From contig NZ_JAPDOB010000001.1 of assembly GCF_026013565.1 (NCBI RefSeq), positions 1,204,178 to 1,268,177 on the forward strand: a stretch of 64,000 bases of DNA, read 5' to 3'. Source of the stretch: Sphingomonas arvum (GTDB lineage Bacteria > Pseudomonadota > Alphaproteobacteria > Sphingomonadales > Sphingomonadaceae). Each line of letters begins with the position of its first letter. Position 1 is the first letter of the stretch. The notes beneath the pieces were generated by a model, which did no database searches, was not told the origin of the DNA, and saw only the letters and a program-made list of their open reading frames with translations. Of this stretch, positions 27,758 to 39,992 are shown one piece after another. A program made the translations under genes and the position numbers.

Positions 27758-28417
27758 GTGTCTGAGGGGTACGTGTACGTTCTGACTAATGAAGCTATGC
27801 CGGGGTATGTGAAGCTCGGCCTTACACAAGGCGACGATGTCATGTCGCGAGTAAGGCAGCTGGATACAACGGCGGTTCCCCTACCTTTCGAGTGTTACTT
27901 CGCGGCGAAGGTGCCGGATTGTGCACGGCTCGAGCGAACTCTCCATTTCGTCTTCGGGGAACGACGGGTGCGGCGCAGTCGCGAGTTCTTTCAGATCGAG
28001 CCTGATCTGGCGAAGGCCATAATCGAGCTGGTCGCCATTGAGGATGTTCAGCTCTCTGATGCTCAGCAGGCGATCGATTCTGAGCAGCGACGGGATATTG
28101 AAGAGGTTCGGAAGAGGCGTGAGATCCGTACCTTCACAAGCCTGAACATCCCAATAGGAAGCAAGCTCACCTTCGCCAAGAATCCTGACGTGGTTTGTGC
28201 CGTCACGAGTCCTCGGAAGGTGCAATTCCGAGGTCAGGAGATGAGCCCATCTAGAGCAGCACTCGAGGCCGTCCACGAGATGGGTTACGACTGGAGCGCA
28301 GTCAGCGGCATGGATTACTGGCTCTTCAACGGAGTTCGCTTGTCGCGATTGTCGGAGGGAAGCGCGGAAATCGACCCTGCTGACGACTTAAGACTGATCG
28401 AAGGCGAGGGTTTGTAA
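27758..28417 (+). CDS. GIY-YIG nuclease-family protein (T5orf172-like)
   Basis: 219 aa from a GTG at 27758 with GGAG six bases upstream; a TTG at 27746 is the alternative. The N-terminal domain GYVYVLTN...GYVKLGLTQ...R and the later LERTLHFVF and REFF match the T5orf172/MUG113 branch of the GIY-YIG fold: GYVYV stands for GIY, YVKLG for YIG, an Arg helix follows, and a Glu is in LERTLH. The remaining ~120 residues are unassigned (CAVTSPRKVQFRGQEMSPSR). Such domains occur in defence and mobile-element proteins. Its stop overlaps the next start (TAATG), so the two genes form a coupled unit. Confidence 0.7.
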   Translation: MSEGYVYVLTNEAMPGYVKLGLTQGDDVMSRVRQLDTTAVPLPFECYFAAKVPDCARLERTLHFVFGERRVRRSREFFQIEPDLAKAIIELVAIEDVQLSDAQQAIDSEQRRDIEEVRKRREIRTFTSLNIPIGSKLTFAKNPDVVCAVTSPRKVQFRGQEMSPSRAALEAVHEMGYDWSAVSGMDYWLFNGVRLSRLSEGSAEIDPADDLRLIEGEGL

Positions 28418-29280
28418 TGCCTGATCTTTCCGTGGGCGCTCGCTACTACACCATCGATGATCCGGAGCATGGTGTCACCCATACTGAACTAGGTGCAATG
28501 CCTCCCGACGAGCAACGAGAATACATGTTGAGTTGGTTTCGAGGGATGTTCGAGGACCCGGCCAACGAGACCCCGTATCAAAGCAGCGAGGGCGGGTATT
28601 TATATATCTGGGGTGGTCCCTACGACGCGCGCGAAGAAATAGAAGGCCAATTCCACGATGTGGTCAGCCAGGAGACCATGGAAGACGTCATAGATGAGCT
28701 GGAACGAAGCGGAATTACAGAGTGGGCACCCGGTCCGAAGCATCCCGATCACGTGCGTGCGGCTGAAGATTATGACGCCGCGATGGAGGAGCCTCCGCCT
28801 CAATTCGAAGAAGCGGTCAGGCAGCTTGAGGCCGGCAACGTGCCAGCCTTCGGTGCTGCGGTAGAAGTTGAGTTACGAGGCGCTCTTCACAAGAGCGCGA
28901 ATGATCTACTTTCTCTCGTAAACTCACAGGAGCCGGTCCATGGCGGCATGGGCCACAACAAGCCACCGTTGGATGAGCATGAATATGAGCTCGCACTCAT
29001 CGTGGGCGAAGTGCGCGCAGCTGCCACGATTATAGCGGCTGGAACTGCCAGCGAGACGCCTGATGCACTTGAAATTGCTAAGGCCAGCGGTCGACTTGCT
29101 AAACTAATTGGGTGGACAGGCAGCAAGTTAGACGCAGCCGCTAACGAATTCGCGAAGAGCTTTGGAAAGGCTGCAGGCAATGCAGCCGGTGTTGCTTTCG
29201 GCGCTCTGCTCTTGGCGGGGATCGCCCATCTTCTAGGGCTCAGCTGGGACTGGTTGATGGCCATCTTGCCGGGTCTCTGA
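28417..29280 (+). CDS. Hypothetical protein with C-terminal membrane segment
   Basis: 287 aa, translationally coupled to the GIY-YIG gene by a TAATG junction. I do not recognise a named family. The N-terminal region (EGGYLYIWGGPYDAREEI) has a pattern I associate with uncharacterised alphaproteobacterial proteins. A GHNKPP motif lies mid-protein. The C-terminal ~45 residues are Ala/Gly-rich and then hydrophobic (FGALLLAGIAHLLGLSW), suggesting one membrane anchor or hairpin. Coupling to a nuclease-like protein suggests the two act together, but the role is unknown. Confidence 0.6.
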   Translation: MPDLSVGARYYTIDDPEHGVTHTELGAMPPDEQREYMLSWFRGMFEDPANETPYQSSEGGYLYIWGGPYDAREEIEGQFHDVVSQETMEDVIDELERSGITEWAPGPKHPDHVRAAEDYDAAMEEPPPQFEEAVRQLEAGNVPAFGAAVEVELRGALHKSANDLLSLVNSQEPVHGGMGHNKPPLDEHEYELALIVGEVRAAATIIAAGTASETPDALEIAKASGRLAKLIGWTGSKLDAAANEFAKSFGKAAGNAAGVAFGALLLAGIAHLLGLSWDWLMAILPGL

Positions 29281-29519
29281 GACAAGCCGTAGGAAGCCTG
29301 ACAACCAATCAGAGGGTCGCCTCGGCTAAGCCCTTGGCGCTCCCACACTGGTAACCGTCGAAAAACGGCACGTCAGAGCATCGTAAGGATTGGCGCCACC
29401 TTATTTCCGTGATCTCTGAAACAAGCTGCTCCAATTTCCTGTGGATAACGTGCCGGTGGGACTGAACGGGGGAGGGCCGCGGCTTGCACCTGCCAGCGGG
29501 ATTCCCGAAGCACCGGGGT

Positions 29520-31166
29520 ATGGCCAAATTCAAGACGAACAAGCTCGATCCTACACTGCAGAAGCTCCGAGGTGGGTACTACACGCCGCTTCCTCTCGCG
29601 GACTTTCTGGCATCGTGGGCGATCCGTACAGGAGCCGAGTCAGTTCTTGAGCCGAGTTGTGGTGACGGCAATTTCATCGAGGTAGCGGCCAAGCACCTTA
29701 CCGTTCACGGCAGTATCACGGGGGTCGAGCTCCTAGAGCAGGAGCTTGAGCGCGCTAAGAATCGTGGATCAACTGAGGCAAAAACGCGCTGGATACAGGG
29801 TGATTTCTTCGAGCGATTCGATGAGGTCCGAGCTGCGGGTCCCTACGACGCCATCCTTGGGAATCCGCCGTTTATAAGATTTCAGCACTTTGATGCCGAA
29901 GTGCGTGATCGGGCTTTCGGTTACCTGAAATCCTTCGGCTACCATCCAACGAAGCTCGCAAACGCTTGGTGCGCGTTTGTTCAACTTTGTGCAGAGCTTG
30001 TAGCGCCGGGCGGGCGGATGGCGTTGGTTCTACCAGCCGAACTCCTGCAGGTAGGCTACGCCAGAGAACTGCGCGAAAAATTGCCCCACATGTTCCGTGA
30101 TATACTTCTCGTCGCATTCGACGAGCTGGTGTTTCCAGATATTCAGCAAGAGGTGGTTTTGCTGTTAGCTGAGGACCGTACGGAGCGAGCAGCTAGAAAC
30201 GGCACCTTCCACACTGTGCAGGTGCGCAACGGGGCGGACCTGCTGCGGTCCAATCTGCTTCAGGACAAGGTAGGTCACCTCCCAGCTCGTCATACTCGTA
30301 GTGGAATGAAGTGGACTTCGCTTTTTCTAGATCCTGCAACGTTCGACATTCTGGACGAGGTGCAGCGTCAGCCGAATGTTCGCCCACTCAGCGACTTTGC
30401 TGAAGTCGATGTCGGTGTAGTCACCGGTAGGAACAGCTTCTTTGTCGTAACGAAGGAGCAAGCCGATCAGATTGGCGTGAACGGCTTCGCGCTGCCTACG
30501 GTAGGGCGAACAAGCGCGCTGAAATCGATCTACTTCAACGAAGCAGACCTCGATAATTATCAGATTAAAAACCCGTCGCGTCTTATCAATCTACGTGGTG
30601 TTCACCCGGACAGGTTCTCTCCCGAGCTCCGCACATATCTTGATGCCGGAGAAGCGGAAGGCGTACACAAGGGTTATAAGTGCAGTGTGCGGCCACGCTG
30701 GTATGACGTACCCTCAATATACGTCCCGGACGCGTTCATGTTTCGGCAGATACACAACGCTCCTTTCTTGGTGGCCAACTGCGCAAATGCTACTGCGACT
30801 GACACCATTCACCGCGTAAGAATAAGGAGTGGCATCGACCGAGATCGCCTCTGCGCCTCCTCGATCAACTCGCTTTCCTTCGCGTGGGCAGAAGTTTGCG
30901 GCAGGTCGTACGGCGGTGGTGTCCTAGAATTGGAGCCGAGAGAGGCAGAAGAATTGCCATCTCTGTACGACTTCAGTCATAAGCTGGACGTCGCTTACAT
31001 AGATGCAAGCCTCAGGAGCGGCGATCTGAAGAAGGCCCTGCAGCACTCAGATCAAGTGCTACTAAGAGATGGCTTGGGCCTATCTGGAACAGACGTAGCG
31101 CGCATTAGCGCTGGTTGGGATACCTTGCGCAACAGACGCCAAGGACGTCGGCGCACTGCTGACTAG
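29520..31166 (+). CDS. N6-adenine DNA methyltransferase, TaqI/Eco57I-like (gamma class)
   Basis: 548 aa from the ATG at 29520; a TTG at 29484 with a good GGAGGG would add 12 residues and cannot be excluded. The order is typical of gamma methylases: YYTPLPLADFLASWA, SAM motif I EPSCGDGNF (44-52), catalytic motif IV NPPF (115-118), then a large C-terminal target-recognition region. It would methylate adenine in a specific sequence. It faces a PLD-type nuclease gene 10 bases away tail-to-tail, so the two look like a restriction-modification pair. Confidence 0.85.
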   Translation: MAKFKTNKLDPTLQKLRGGYYTPLPLADFLASWAIRTGAESVLEPSCGDGNFIEVAAKHLTVHGSITGVELLEQELERAKNRGSTEAKTRWIQGDFFERFDEVRAAGPYDAILGNPPFIRFQHFDAEVRDRAFGYLKSFGYHPTKLANAWCAFVQLCAELVAPGGRMALVLPAELLQVGYARELREKLPHMFRDILLVAFDELVFPDIQQEVVLLLAEDRTERAARNGTFHTVQVRNGADLLRSNLLQDKVGHLPARHTRSGMKWTSLFLDPATFDILDEVQRQPNVRPLSDFAEVDVGVVTGRNSFFVVTKEQADQIGVNGFALPTVGRTSALKSIYFNEADLDNYQIKNPSRLINLRGVHPDRFSPELRTYLDAGEAEGVHKGYKCSVRPRWYDVPSIYVPDAFMFRQIHNAPFLVANCANATATDTIHRVRIRSGIDRDRLCASSINSLSFAWAEVCGRSYGGGVLELEPREAEELPSLYDFSHKLDVAYIDASLRSGDLKKALQHSDQVLLRDGLGLSGTDVARISAGWDTLRNRRQGRRRTAD

Positions 31167-31176
31167 GCATCTCAGT

Positions 31177-32304
31177 TCAGGTTCTCGGGTCGGTGTTGGT
31201 GATGGCTAGCCCAAATCGACCCGACGCGTCCTTCGTGAGCTGAAGCCACTTATCAGTTAGGTTTCGATCCCGGAACTCGTCGGAAATCCCCTCGATGTGC
31301 AGAAGCGACGTGTAGTTGTTCTGGTCTGCCTCACGATTAGGTGCATAGCTGACCATCAAGGGTACCGTGCCCAGGTCTATACCGAGCACGGTGGTAGCAA
31401 ATTGAATAGTCGCAGTCTCGCGAGGTACTCCGGTAGACGTAGTGCCCTTGACCCATGGCTCGCCCGCAAAGAAATTGCGGCGAAAGTACTTCTGCGCGTC
31501 AATGTTGTAGCCAGCCCTGACTAGCGAGATGCTACCGCGCTGATTACCCGCCTTCTTACGCTGCGCATCCGAAGCACTGAGCTTTTTGGTCCACTCAGCG
31601 ACTGGCGCAGACAGTGGAGCGGGAGCAGCCGCCTCCGGTGGAGCAGGTGCTGGCACCTTCACGAGCGGCTTCAAACGAGTCCCATGGCGAGATTTCATCT
31701 TGGCGTCGGTGGGTGGGCTTGGAGGTGGCAACGGCCGGTCCAGCACGCCTGCGGTAATCAGCGCGTCGACTTCCTGGGTGCCCTGGACAACCGTCATGCC
31801 TTCGCGCTTGGCCGCAAACCACCAGTCCACCGCGGCGGCGATATCGGCTAGGCAGCCCACATCGTCCCCATCGCGAGAGTCTAGTAGGATGCCCGCTTCG
31901 ATGTTGAGGGAAGTGATTCCGTTCTTCGTCAGATTGGCGGAGCCTACGTAAGCGGCTGCTGATCCGTCCATCCTCGTGATGTGAACGGTCTTTGGATGGT
32001 AGAGACCACCGGTGAAGCTTACCACCCCAATGCTGCGATCAGCTCGCGGCGGCCCAGCCAGTTGCAGCAGCTGCGTGATGTCTTTTGAGCGAGTGACGCC
32101 GTTGTTTGAGCCGATGAGAACTCGGAGAGGCCCACCGCTGGTCCTCAGGCTTGCAATTGACGGCGCAAAATAATCAAGGATCTCGCCGCCAAAGAAGCCT
32201 GCTTGCCACCTGAGTGCCGCTAGCTCTTTGTTCAACACATGCTGCTCAAGCCAGGAGCCAAGAGCATCAGCCGCGTCTCTAGAATTGCTGTCGATATAAC
32301 GCAT
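31177..32304 (-). CDS. PLD-family restriction endonuclease-like protein (BfiI/NgoFVII type)
   Basis: 375 aa. The N-terminal ~180 residues form a single phospholipase-D-type domain with the HxK signature H103-P-K105 and GSANLTKNG downstream, as in BfiI, which works as a dimer sharing one active site. A Pro/Ala-rich linker (about 195-250) joins a C-terminal domain of ~120 residues that could be a B3-like DNA-binding module (inference from architecture). It is convergent with the adenine methyltransferase. Such PLD nucleases cut without metal ions. Confidence 0.72.
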   Translation of the reverse strand: MRYIDSNSRDAADALGSWLEQHVLNKELAALRWQAGFFGGEILDYFAPSIASLRTSGGPLRVLIGSNNGVTRSKDITQLLQLAGPPRADRSIGVVSFTGGLYHPKTVHITRMDGSAAAYVGSANLTKNGITSLNIEAGILLDSRDGDDVGCLADIAAAVDWWFAAKREGMTVVQGTQEVDALITAGVLDRPLPPPSPPTDAKMKSRHGTRLKPLVKVPAPAPPEAAAPAPLSAPVAEWTKKLSASDAQRKKAGNQRGSISLVRAGYNIDAQKYFRRNFFAGEPWVKGTTSTGVPRETATIQFATTVLGIDLGTVPLMVSYAPNREADQNNYTSLLHIEGISDEFRDRNLTDKWLQLTKDASGRFGLAITNTDPRT

Positions 32305-32344
32305 CGACGCGGCGTGATAATCACCGGCCGGTCGTGGTCAACTG

Positions 32345-32361
32345 CTTACGACCAGCTTACG
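32345..32361. promoter_or_regulatory. Right-end CTTACG pair, candidate arm sites
   Basis: Two CTTACG copies (32345-32350 and 32356-32361) are spaced 11 bases, one helical turn, about 60 bases inside the right att repeat. They match the five copies at the left end, supporting integrase or excisionase binding on both arms. Confidence 0.45.
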
Positions 32362-32422
32362 AGTCTCACGTAGGTGCCAGCACTCTTCGCCGGACCAGGT
32401 GCAAACACCTGATTTTACTTCA

Positions 32423-32504
<82 letters not shown>

Positions 32505-32588
32505 ATGCCTGTGAGGCGGTGCGCTGGTCCGCCCTGAGCGGCTGCGCGAGCGGGCATGTAGCGAGGCCTACCACCCTTTGCAACCGCT

Positions 32589-33704
32589 TTAGCTGAGGGT
32601 TGAACGAGTTCGCTGCTGGCGCTCGAAACTCATCAGGAGGCCGAGGCAGATCATCACGGTCATGACTGCCGAGCCGCCGTAGCTGATGAGGGGCAGGGGA
32701 ATGCCCACCACCGGCGCCAGACCCATCACCATCAGCAGGTTGATCGCGAAATAGGAGAAGAGCACGGCCGCCAAGCCCGCGCACGACAGCTGGGCGAAGC
32801 GGGTCGGCGCATTGGCCGCGACCTTCATCGCCCAGCGGATCACGAACAGGTAGGCGAGGACCACGATCGTGCCGCCGACCATGCCCCACTCCTCGGTAAG
32901 CGTCGCGAATGCAAAGTCGGTGTGGCCTTCGGGCAGATACTGAAGATGGCTCTGGCTACCTTGGAGGTAACCTTTGCCGAACAGCCCGCCGGAGCCGATC
33001 GCAATCTTGCTCTGGGTGATGTGGTAGCCGGCGCCCATCGGGTCGCTTTCGGGGTCGAGAAAGATGTCGATCCGCTTTTTCTGATAGCCGTGCAGCAGGA
33101 ACTGGTAGATGATCGGGATCGCCGCCGCGATCGCGCCTCCCGGGATCAGGAACCACTTCACCGGGAGGCCGGCCAGGAACATCACGGTCACGCCGGCGAA
33201 TACCACCATCAGGCCGGTGCCAAGGTCCGGCTGCAGGATTACGAGACCAGCGGGGACCCCGATCAACGCGGCCGCGGGCCAGATCGCGCGGAAACTGCGG
33301 ATATCCCCGGCGGGCAGCAGCTCGTAGAAGCGCGCCAGCATCAGGGCGATGGTGGGTTTCATGAACTCCGATGGCTGCAGCCGGATGATGCCGAGATCCA
33401 GCCAGCGCTGCGCACCCTTTCCGACGAACCCCAGCATGTCGGTCAGCACCAGCATGATTACGATCGATCCATAGATCGGAATCACCAGCTGCTTGACCGT
33501 CTCCTCGCGCACCTTGGACAGCGCGATGGCCAGGCTGAGGAACAGCAGCAGCGCGGCGCCCTGGCGCATGGCCCAGGGCTGGATCGACCCGCCGGCGGCC
33601 GAGTAGAGGTTCACCAGCCCGAACAGGCCGATGCCCATGATCAGGAAGATCAGCCGCCAGGGCAGGCGGGCGAGCGGTTGCGGGATGATGGCGGACGAGA
33701 TCAT
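32589..33704 (-). CDS. rodA: RodA, SEDS-family peptidoglycan glycosyltransferase
   Basis: 371 aa from the ATG at 33704, which overlaps the mrdA stop by four bases (ATGA). About ten hydrophobic segments are present. SEDS signatures: LQPSEFMKPTIALMLA, LQPDLGTGLMVVFAGVTVMF and PEGHTDFAFATLTEEWG, with the catalytic Asp of the WxxD-like loop region. It polymerises glycan strands with PBP2 in the elongasome at the inner membrane. It is the last gene of the mreB-mreC-mreD-mrdA-rodA cluster. Confidence 0.95.
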   Translation of the reverse strand: MISSAIIPQPLARLPWRLIFLIMGIGLFGLVNLYSAAGGSIQPWAMRQGAALLLFLSLAIALSKVREETVKQLVIPIYGSIVIMLVLTDMLGFVGKGAQRWLDLGIIRLQPSEFMKPTIALMLARFYELLPAGDIRSFRAIWPAAALIGVPAGLVILQPDLGTGLMVVFAGVTVMFLAGLPVKWFLIPGGAIAAAIPIIYQFLLHGYQKKRIDIFLDPESDPMGAGYHITQSKIAIGSGGLFGKGYLQGSQSHLQYLPEGHTDFAFATLTEEWGMVGGTIVVLAYLFVIRWAMKVAANAPTRFAQLSCAGLAAVLFSYFAINLLMVMGLAPVVGIPLPLISYGGSAVMTVMICLGLLMSFERQQRTRSTLS

Positions 33705-35602
33705 GCGCTGGCCGCCGGTGGCACTTGTGCCGCGGCCTTGAAGGCGGCTGCCTGCCGCGCGTTGCGCTCGGCCAGGCTGCCGCCCCACTGTTTCTCCAGC
33801 GGCTCAAGCGTCGCCCAGGCCTTCTCCTGGTCAAACAGGTAAGTCATGCTGTCGCGCACGATCGGCGCCGCGGCCGAAGCGCCAAACCCGCCATGCTCGA
33901 TGATGCAGCCGATGGCGTACTTCGGCTTGTCCGCGGGGGCGAACGCGATGAACAAGGCATGGTCCCGCAATGCCCAATTGGAGTTGGCCACCCCGCGGGC
34001 GGTGAGGCGGAACACCTGCGCGGTTCCGGTCTTGCCGGCCATCTGGATGCCGTCGAGCGGCAGCTTCGACCCAACGGCGGTGCCGCTGCCGTTGACCACG
34101 GCCGCCATGGCATTGCGAACGATCGCGAGGTGCTCCGGATCGACGGCGACCGGTGCAATCCGTTGGCGTCGCGCCCCCGCCAGCAGGCGCGGCTGAATGA
34201 GTTTGCCGGACGCCAGCCGCCCGGGCATCACGGCCAGTTGCAGCGGGTTGATCAGGACGTAGCCCTGGCCGATCGACGTGTTGGCCGAATCGAACCCTTG
34301 CCACTTGCGCTTGTACTTCTTCTCCAGCCACTTGGGGTTCGGCATGGTGCCGTAACGCTGGCTGATCGGCAGCTGGTCGAATTCCTGCCCGTAGCCGAGA
34401 TAGTTGACCATCTCGGTGGTCAGCTCCGGATCGGTGCGCAGGCCCATGGCCCAGAAGTAGGTGTTGCAGCTACGCTCGATTGCCACGTGCATGTCGACCG
34501 AGCCATGCCGGGCGTCGCAGCTGAAGAAGCGGTTGCCGATCCTCAGGCCGCCCGGACAGAAGACCCGCTGCCGCGGGTCGATGCCCTGCTTCAGGAACGC
34601 CAATGCCATGGCAGGCTTGATGGTCGAGCCCGAGGGGTAGAGCCCCTGTGAAACCTTGTTGATCAGCGGCTTGTGGTCGTCCTCTGACAGCATCCGCCAT
34701 TCGGTCCGGCCGATGCCCGCACTGAAGCTGTTGGGATCGAACGCAGGCATGGAGACGAAGGCCAGCGTGTCGCCCGTGTCCACATCCAATGCGACCAGTG
34801 CGCCCGAGTTGTCGCCCATGCGCCGCGCCACATATTCCTGCAGACCGGCGTCGATTGTAAGCTGCACCGTTCCGCCGCTGCGATCGGGCTTAGGGTCGAG
34901 TTCCTTGACGAGGCGGCCGCTCGCCGTGACTTCGATCCGCTGCCCGCCCGGGGTCCCCCGGAGGTTGGGCTCCAACGTCTTTTCAAGCCCTTGCTTGCCG
35001 ATCTTGAACCCGGGAGTGAGGAACAGTGGGTCCTTGCTCTTCTGGTAATCCTCGGCCGACGGGGTGCCGACATAGCCGACCAAGTGGGCTACGGCGGGGC
35101 CAGCCGGGTAGAAGCGGGAAAAGCCCCGCATCGGCTGAACGCCTGGAAGTTCGGGCAGGCGGACAGTGACCGCCGCATAGCGCTCGTACGGCACGTTCTC
35201 GGCGACCTGTACCGGCTGGTAGCCGCGCGCAGCCTTGATGTCCCGATTGATCCGGTCGACCTCGTCAGGAGTGAGCGCCAGAAGCTCTGTGAGGATGGCG
35301 ACCGTCCGCCCAGCGTCCTTGAGCTGGTCCGGGATCAGGTCCACTCGAAAGTCGGACCGGTTGATCGCGATCGGCTTGCCGCCCCGGTCGACGATCCAAC
35401 CGCGGCGCGGTGGAACCAGAATCATCTGGACCCGATTGTCCTCGGACAGCAGGTTGTACTTCTGGTTCTCCTTCACGGACAACCAGCCGAGCCGCGCCAC
35501 GAGCGCCCCGGCGACCGCAGCTTGCGCGCCGCCCACCACCAGCATCCGCCGCGAAAAGGTCAGGCTCTGGTGAACGGAGGTGAAACGCATTGGCGGGTTC
35601 AT
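33701..35602 (-). CDS. mrdA: Penicillin-binding protein 2 (transpeptidase of the elongasome)
   Basis: 633 aa from the ATG at 35602, coupled to the mreD stop (ATGA). One N-terminal membrane segment (near AAVAGALVARLGWL) is followed by a pedestal domain and the transpeptidase domain. The active-site serine is in SGSTIKP, with KTGT in MAGKTGTAQVF. It cross-links lateral-wall peptidoglycan and activates RodA. Its length and order match alphaproteobacterial PBP2. Confidence 0.95.
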   Translation of the reverse strand: MNPPMRFTSVHQSLTFSRRMLVVGGAQAAVAGALVARLGWLSVKENQKYNLLSEDNRVQMILVPPRRGWIVDRGGKPIAINRSDFRVDLIPDQLKDAGRTVAILTELLALTPDEVDRINRDIKAARGYQPVQVAENVPYERYAAVTVRLPELPGVQPMRGFSRFYPAGPAVAHLVGYVGTPSAEDYQKSKDPLFLTPGFKIGKQGLEKTLEPNLRGTPGGQRIEVTASGRLVKELDPKPDRSGGTVQLTIDAGLQEYVARRMGDNSGALVALDVDTGDTLAFVSMPAFDPNSFSAGIGRTEWRMLSEDDHKPLINKVSQGLYPSGSTIKPAMALAFLKQGIDPRQRVFCPGGLRIGNRFFSCDARHGSVDMHVAIERSCNTYFWAMGLRTDPELTTEMVNYLGYGQEFDQLPISQRYGTMPNPKWLEKKYKRKWQGFDSANTSIGQGYVLINPLQLAVMPGRLASGKLIQPRLLAGARRQRIAPVAVDPEHLAIVRNAMAAVVNGSGTAVGSKLPLDGIQMAGKTGTAQVFRLTARGVANSNWALRDHALFIAFAPADKPKYAIGCIIEHGGFGASAAAPIVRDSMTYLFDQEKAWATLEPLEKQWGGSLAERNARQAAAFKAAAQVPPAASA

Positions 35603-36120
35603 CGGCCGAGCCTCCAACGGTCAACCGCAGAGGCGGTAAAGGCGGCGAGCGGGAAGGCGAGCACGGCGATGATCCACGGCGACCAGATGAGGCGAAAGGC
35701 GTAAGATGCGCCCATAAGCGCGTCGACGTCCCAGCGTACCACCTGGCTGATGAACAGGAGAATGGCAGCCAGCAGCCATTCGATCCAATAATCGCGCCAC
35801 ATGGTGCGGCGATCGGCCAGGTCGAGCATCAGCATGGACGCGGTCCATACGAAGATCGACTGGCCGACGGGCGAGCCCGTGATGAGGTCGTTGAAGAGGC
35901 CAAGGGGCGCTGCCCACCAGGCGGGAATGGCATCGCCGCGCAGCAGCCGCCAGGCGATCAGCATCAGAAAACCGAAGTCAGGTCCCCAGCCGACCTCGGT
36001 GACGATCGGCAAGACTGACAGCGTGGACGCAATCGCGACGCTGCCGGCCGGCCAGTAGCGCGCAAGGCGTCGGGGACCACGGCCGATGGTGGCATTGTTG
36101 CCGAGGGCGGAGCGGACCAT
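35599..36120 (-). CDS. mreD: MreD, rod-shape membrane protein
   Basis: 173 aa with four to five hydrophobic segments and few charged residues. It shares one base with the mreC stop at its 5' end and four with mrdA at its 3' end. The gene order mreC-mreD-mrdA identifies it, as sequence motifs in MreD are weak. It acts as a small inner-membrane scaffold of the elongation machinery. Confidence 0.85.
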   Translation of the reverse strand: MVRSALGNNATIGRGPRRLARYWPAGSVAIASTLSVLPIVTEVGWGPDFGFLMLIAWRLLRGDAIPAWWAAPLGLFNDLITGSPVGQSIFVWTASMLMLDLADRRTMWRDYWIEWLLAAILLFISQVVRWDVDALMGASYAFRLIWSPWIIAVLAFPLAAFTASAVDRWRLGR

Positions 36121-37004
36121 CAGCGCGCCTCGGGGGTCGGCTCGTCGGCGGCGCGCAACGCTGCTTCCTCGTACGGCTGCTCGACGACTGCAAAGCTGAC
36201 GTCGGCCGGGTCAGCCATGGGAAGGGCGATGGCTCCATCGTCATCAAGCCGGACCACGCGCGCGACCGGAACTCCGGGCGGATACAGGCCGCCCGTGCCG
36301 CTGGTGACTACAATGTCGCCGCGGCGGAACGGATTGCGGCCGACTTCCAGCGGACGAAGATCAACGGTGCCGTCGCCACGACCCGTAGAGATGACTGCCT
36401 GACCGCCCCGCAGCAAGCGGGTTGGAACGATGTTTGCCCGGTCGGAGATCAGAAGCACGCGGCTAGCCGTCGCCCCCGCCTCCACCACTCGGCCCACGAG
36501 CCCGGCCGGCGCGCGCACGGGCATCCCGATGAGCACACCATCACCCCGCCCGACGGAGATCACCGCGAAGCGGCGCTGGCTTTCGAAGGAGGAGCCGACG
36601 ATGCGGCCGGTGGCAACCGCCTGCAGCGCCTTCTCGCGAAGTTGCAGGGCCGCCTTCAGCTGCGCATTCTCGTTCAGGATGGCGCGCGCCTGAATGACCT
36701 GCTGCCGGAGCGCTGCCTGCTCCTTCTTCAGAGCGGCGTTCTGGCGGGCGGCGTCCCAGTAGTTGCCGGCGCCGCTGACCAGGCCGGTAACAGTGGTCGT
36801 GGCCTCTCGCAGGGCGCCCGTGACGGGGCTGGTCACGTCAAGCGTGGCGCCACGAACGCCGGCGTAGGCGTGCGGCGCCACGATGGAGAGGCCGAGCAGG
36901 AACAGTCCAATCAGGACACCCGCGATCGTCGCCAGAAAGCTGAAGAACAGGCCATATTGCGCCCGCCGCGACCAGCCCGGGCGCGCACCGACGGGCGGCG
37001 CCAC
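36120..37004 (-). CDS. mreC: MreC, rod-shape-determining periplasmic scaffold
   Basis: 294 aa. An N-terminal membrane helix (FFSFLATIAGVLIGLFLLGL) is followed by a coiled coil (NAALKKEQAALRQQV...) and the MreC beta-barrel domain (RDGVLIGMPVRAPAGLVGRVVEAG-like repeats, IVVTSGTGGLYPPGVPV). It dimerises and links MreB/MreD with PBP2 in the periplasm. It starts 15 bases after the mreB stop. Confidence 0.93.
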   Translation of the reverse strand: MAPPVGARPGWSRRAQYGLFFSFLATIAGVLIGLFLLGLSIVAPHAYAGVRGATLDVTSPVTGALREATTTVTGLVSGAGNYWDAARQNAALKKEQAALRQQVIQARAILNENAQLKAALQLREKALQAVATGRIVGSSFESQRRFAVISVGRGDGVLIGMPVRAPAGLVGRVVEAGATASRVLLISDRANIVPTRLLRGGQAVISTGRGDGTVDLRPLEVGRNPFRRGDIVVTSGTGGLYPPGVPVARVVRLDDDGAIALPMADPADVSFAVVEQPYEEAALRAADEPTPEAR

Positions 37005-37019
37005 CGTTCGAACGACCCC

Positions 37020-39932
<2,913 letters not shown>

Positions 39933-39992
39933 GAAACTGGTAAGGCCTTGGAATTAACAGCCCGGCAGATTGGCTATCCAAAGGTGCCCGGC

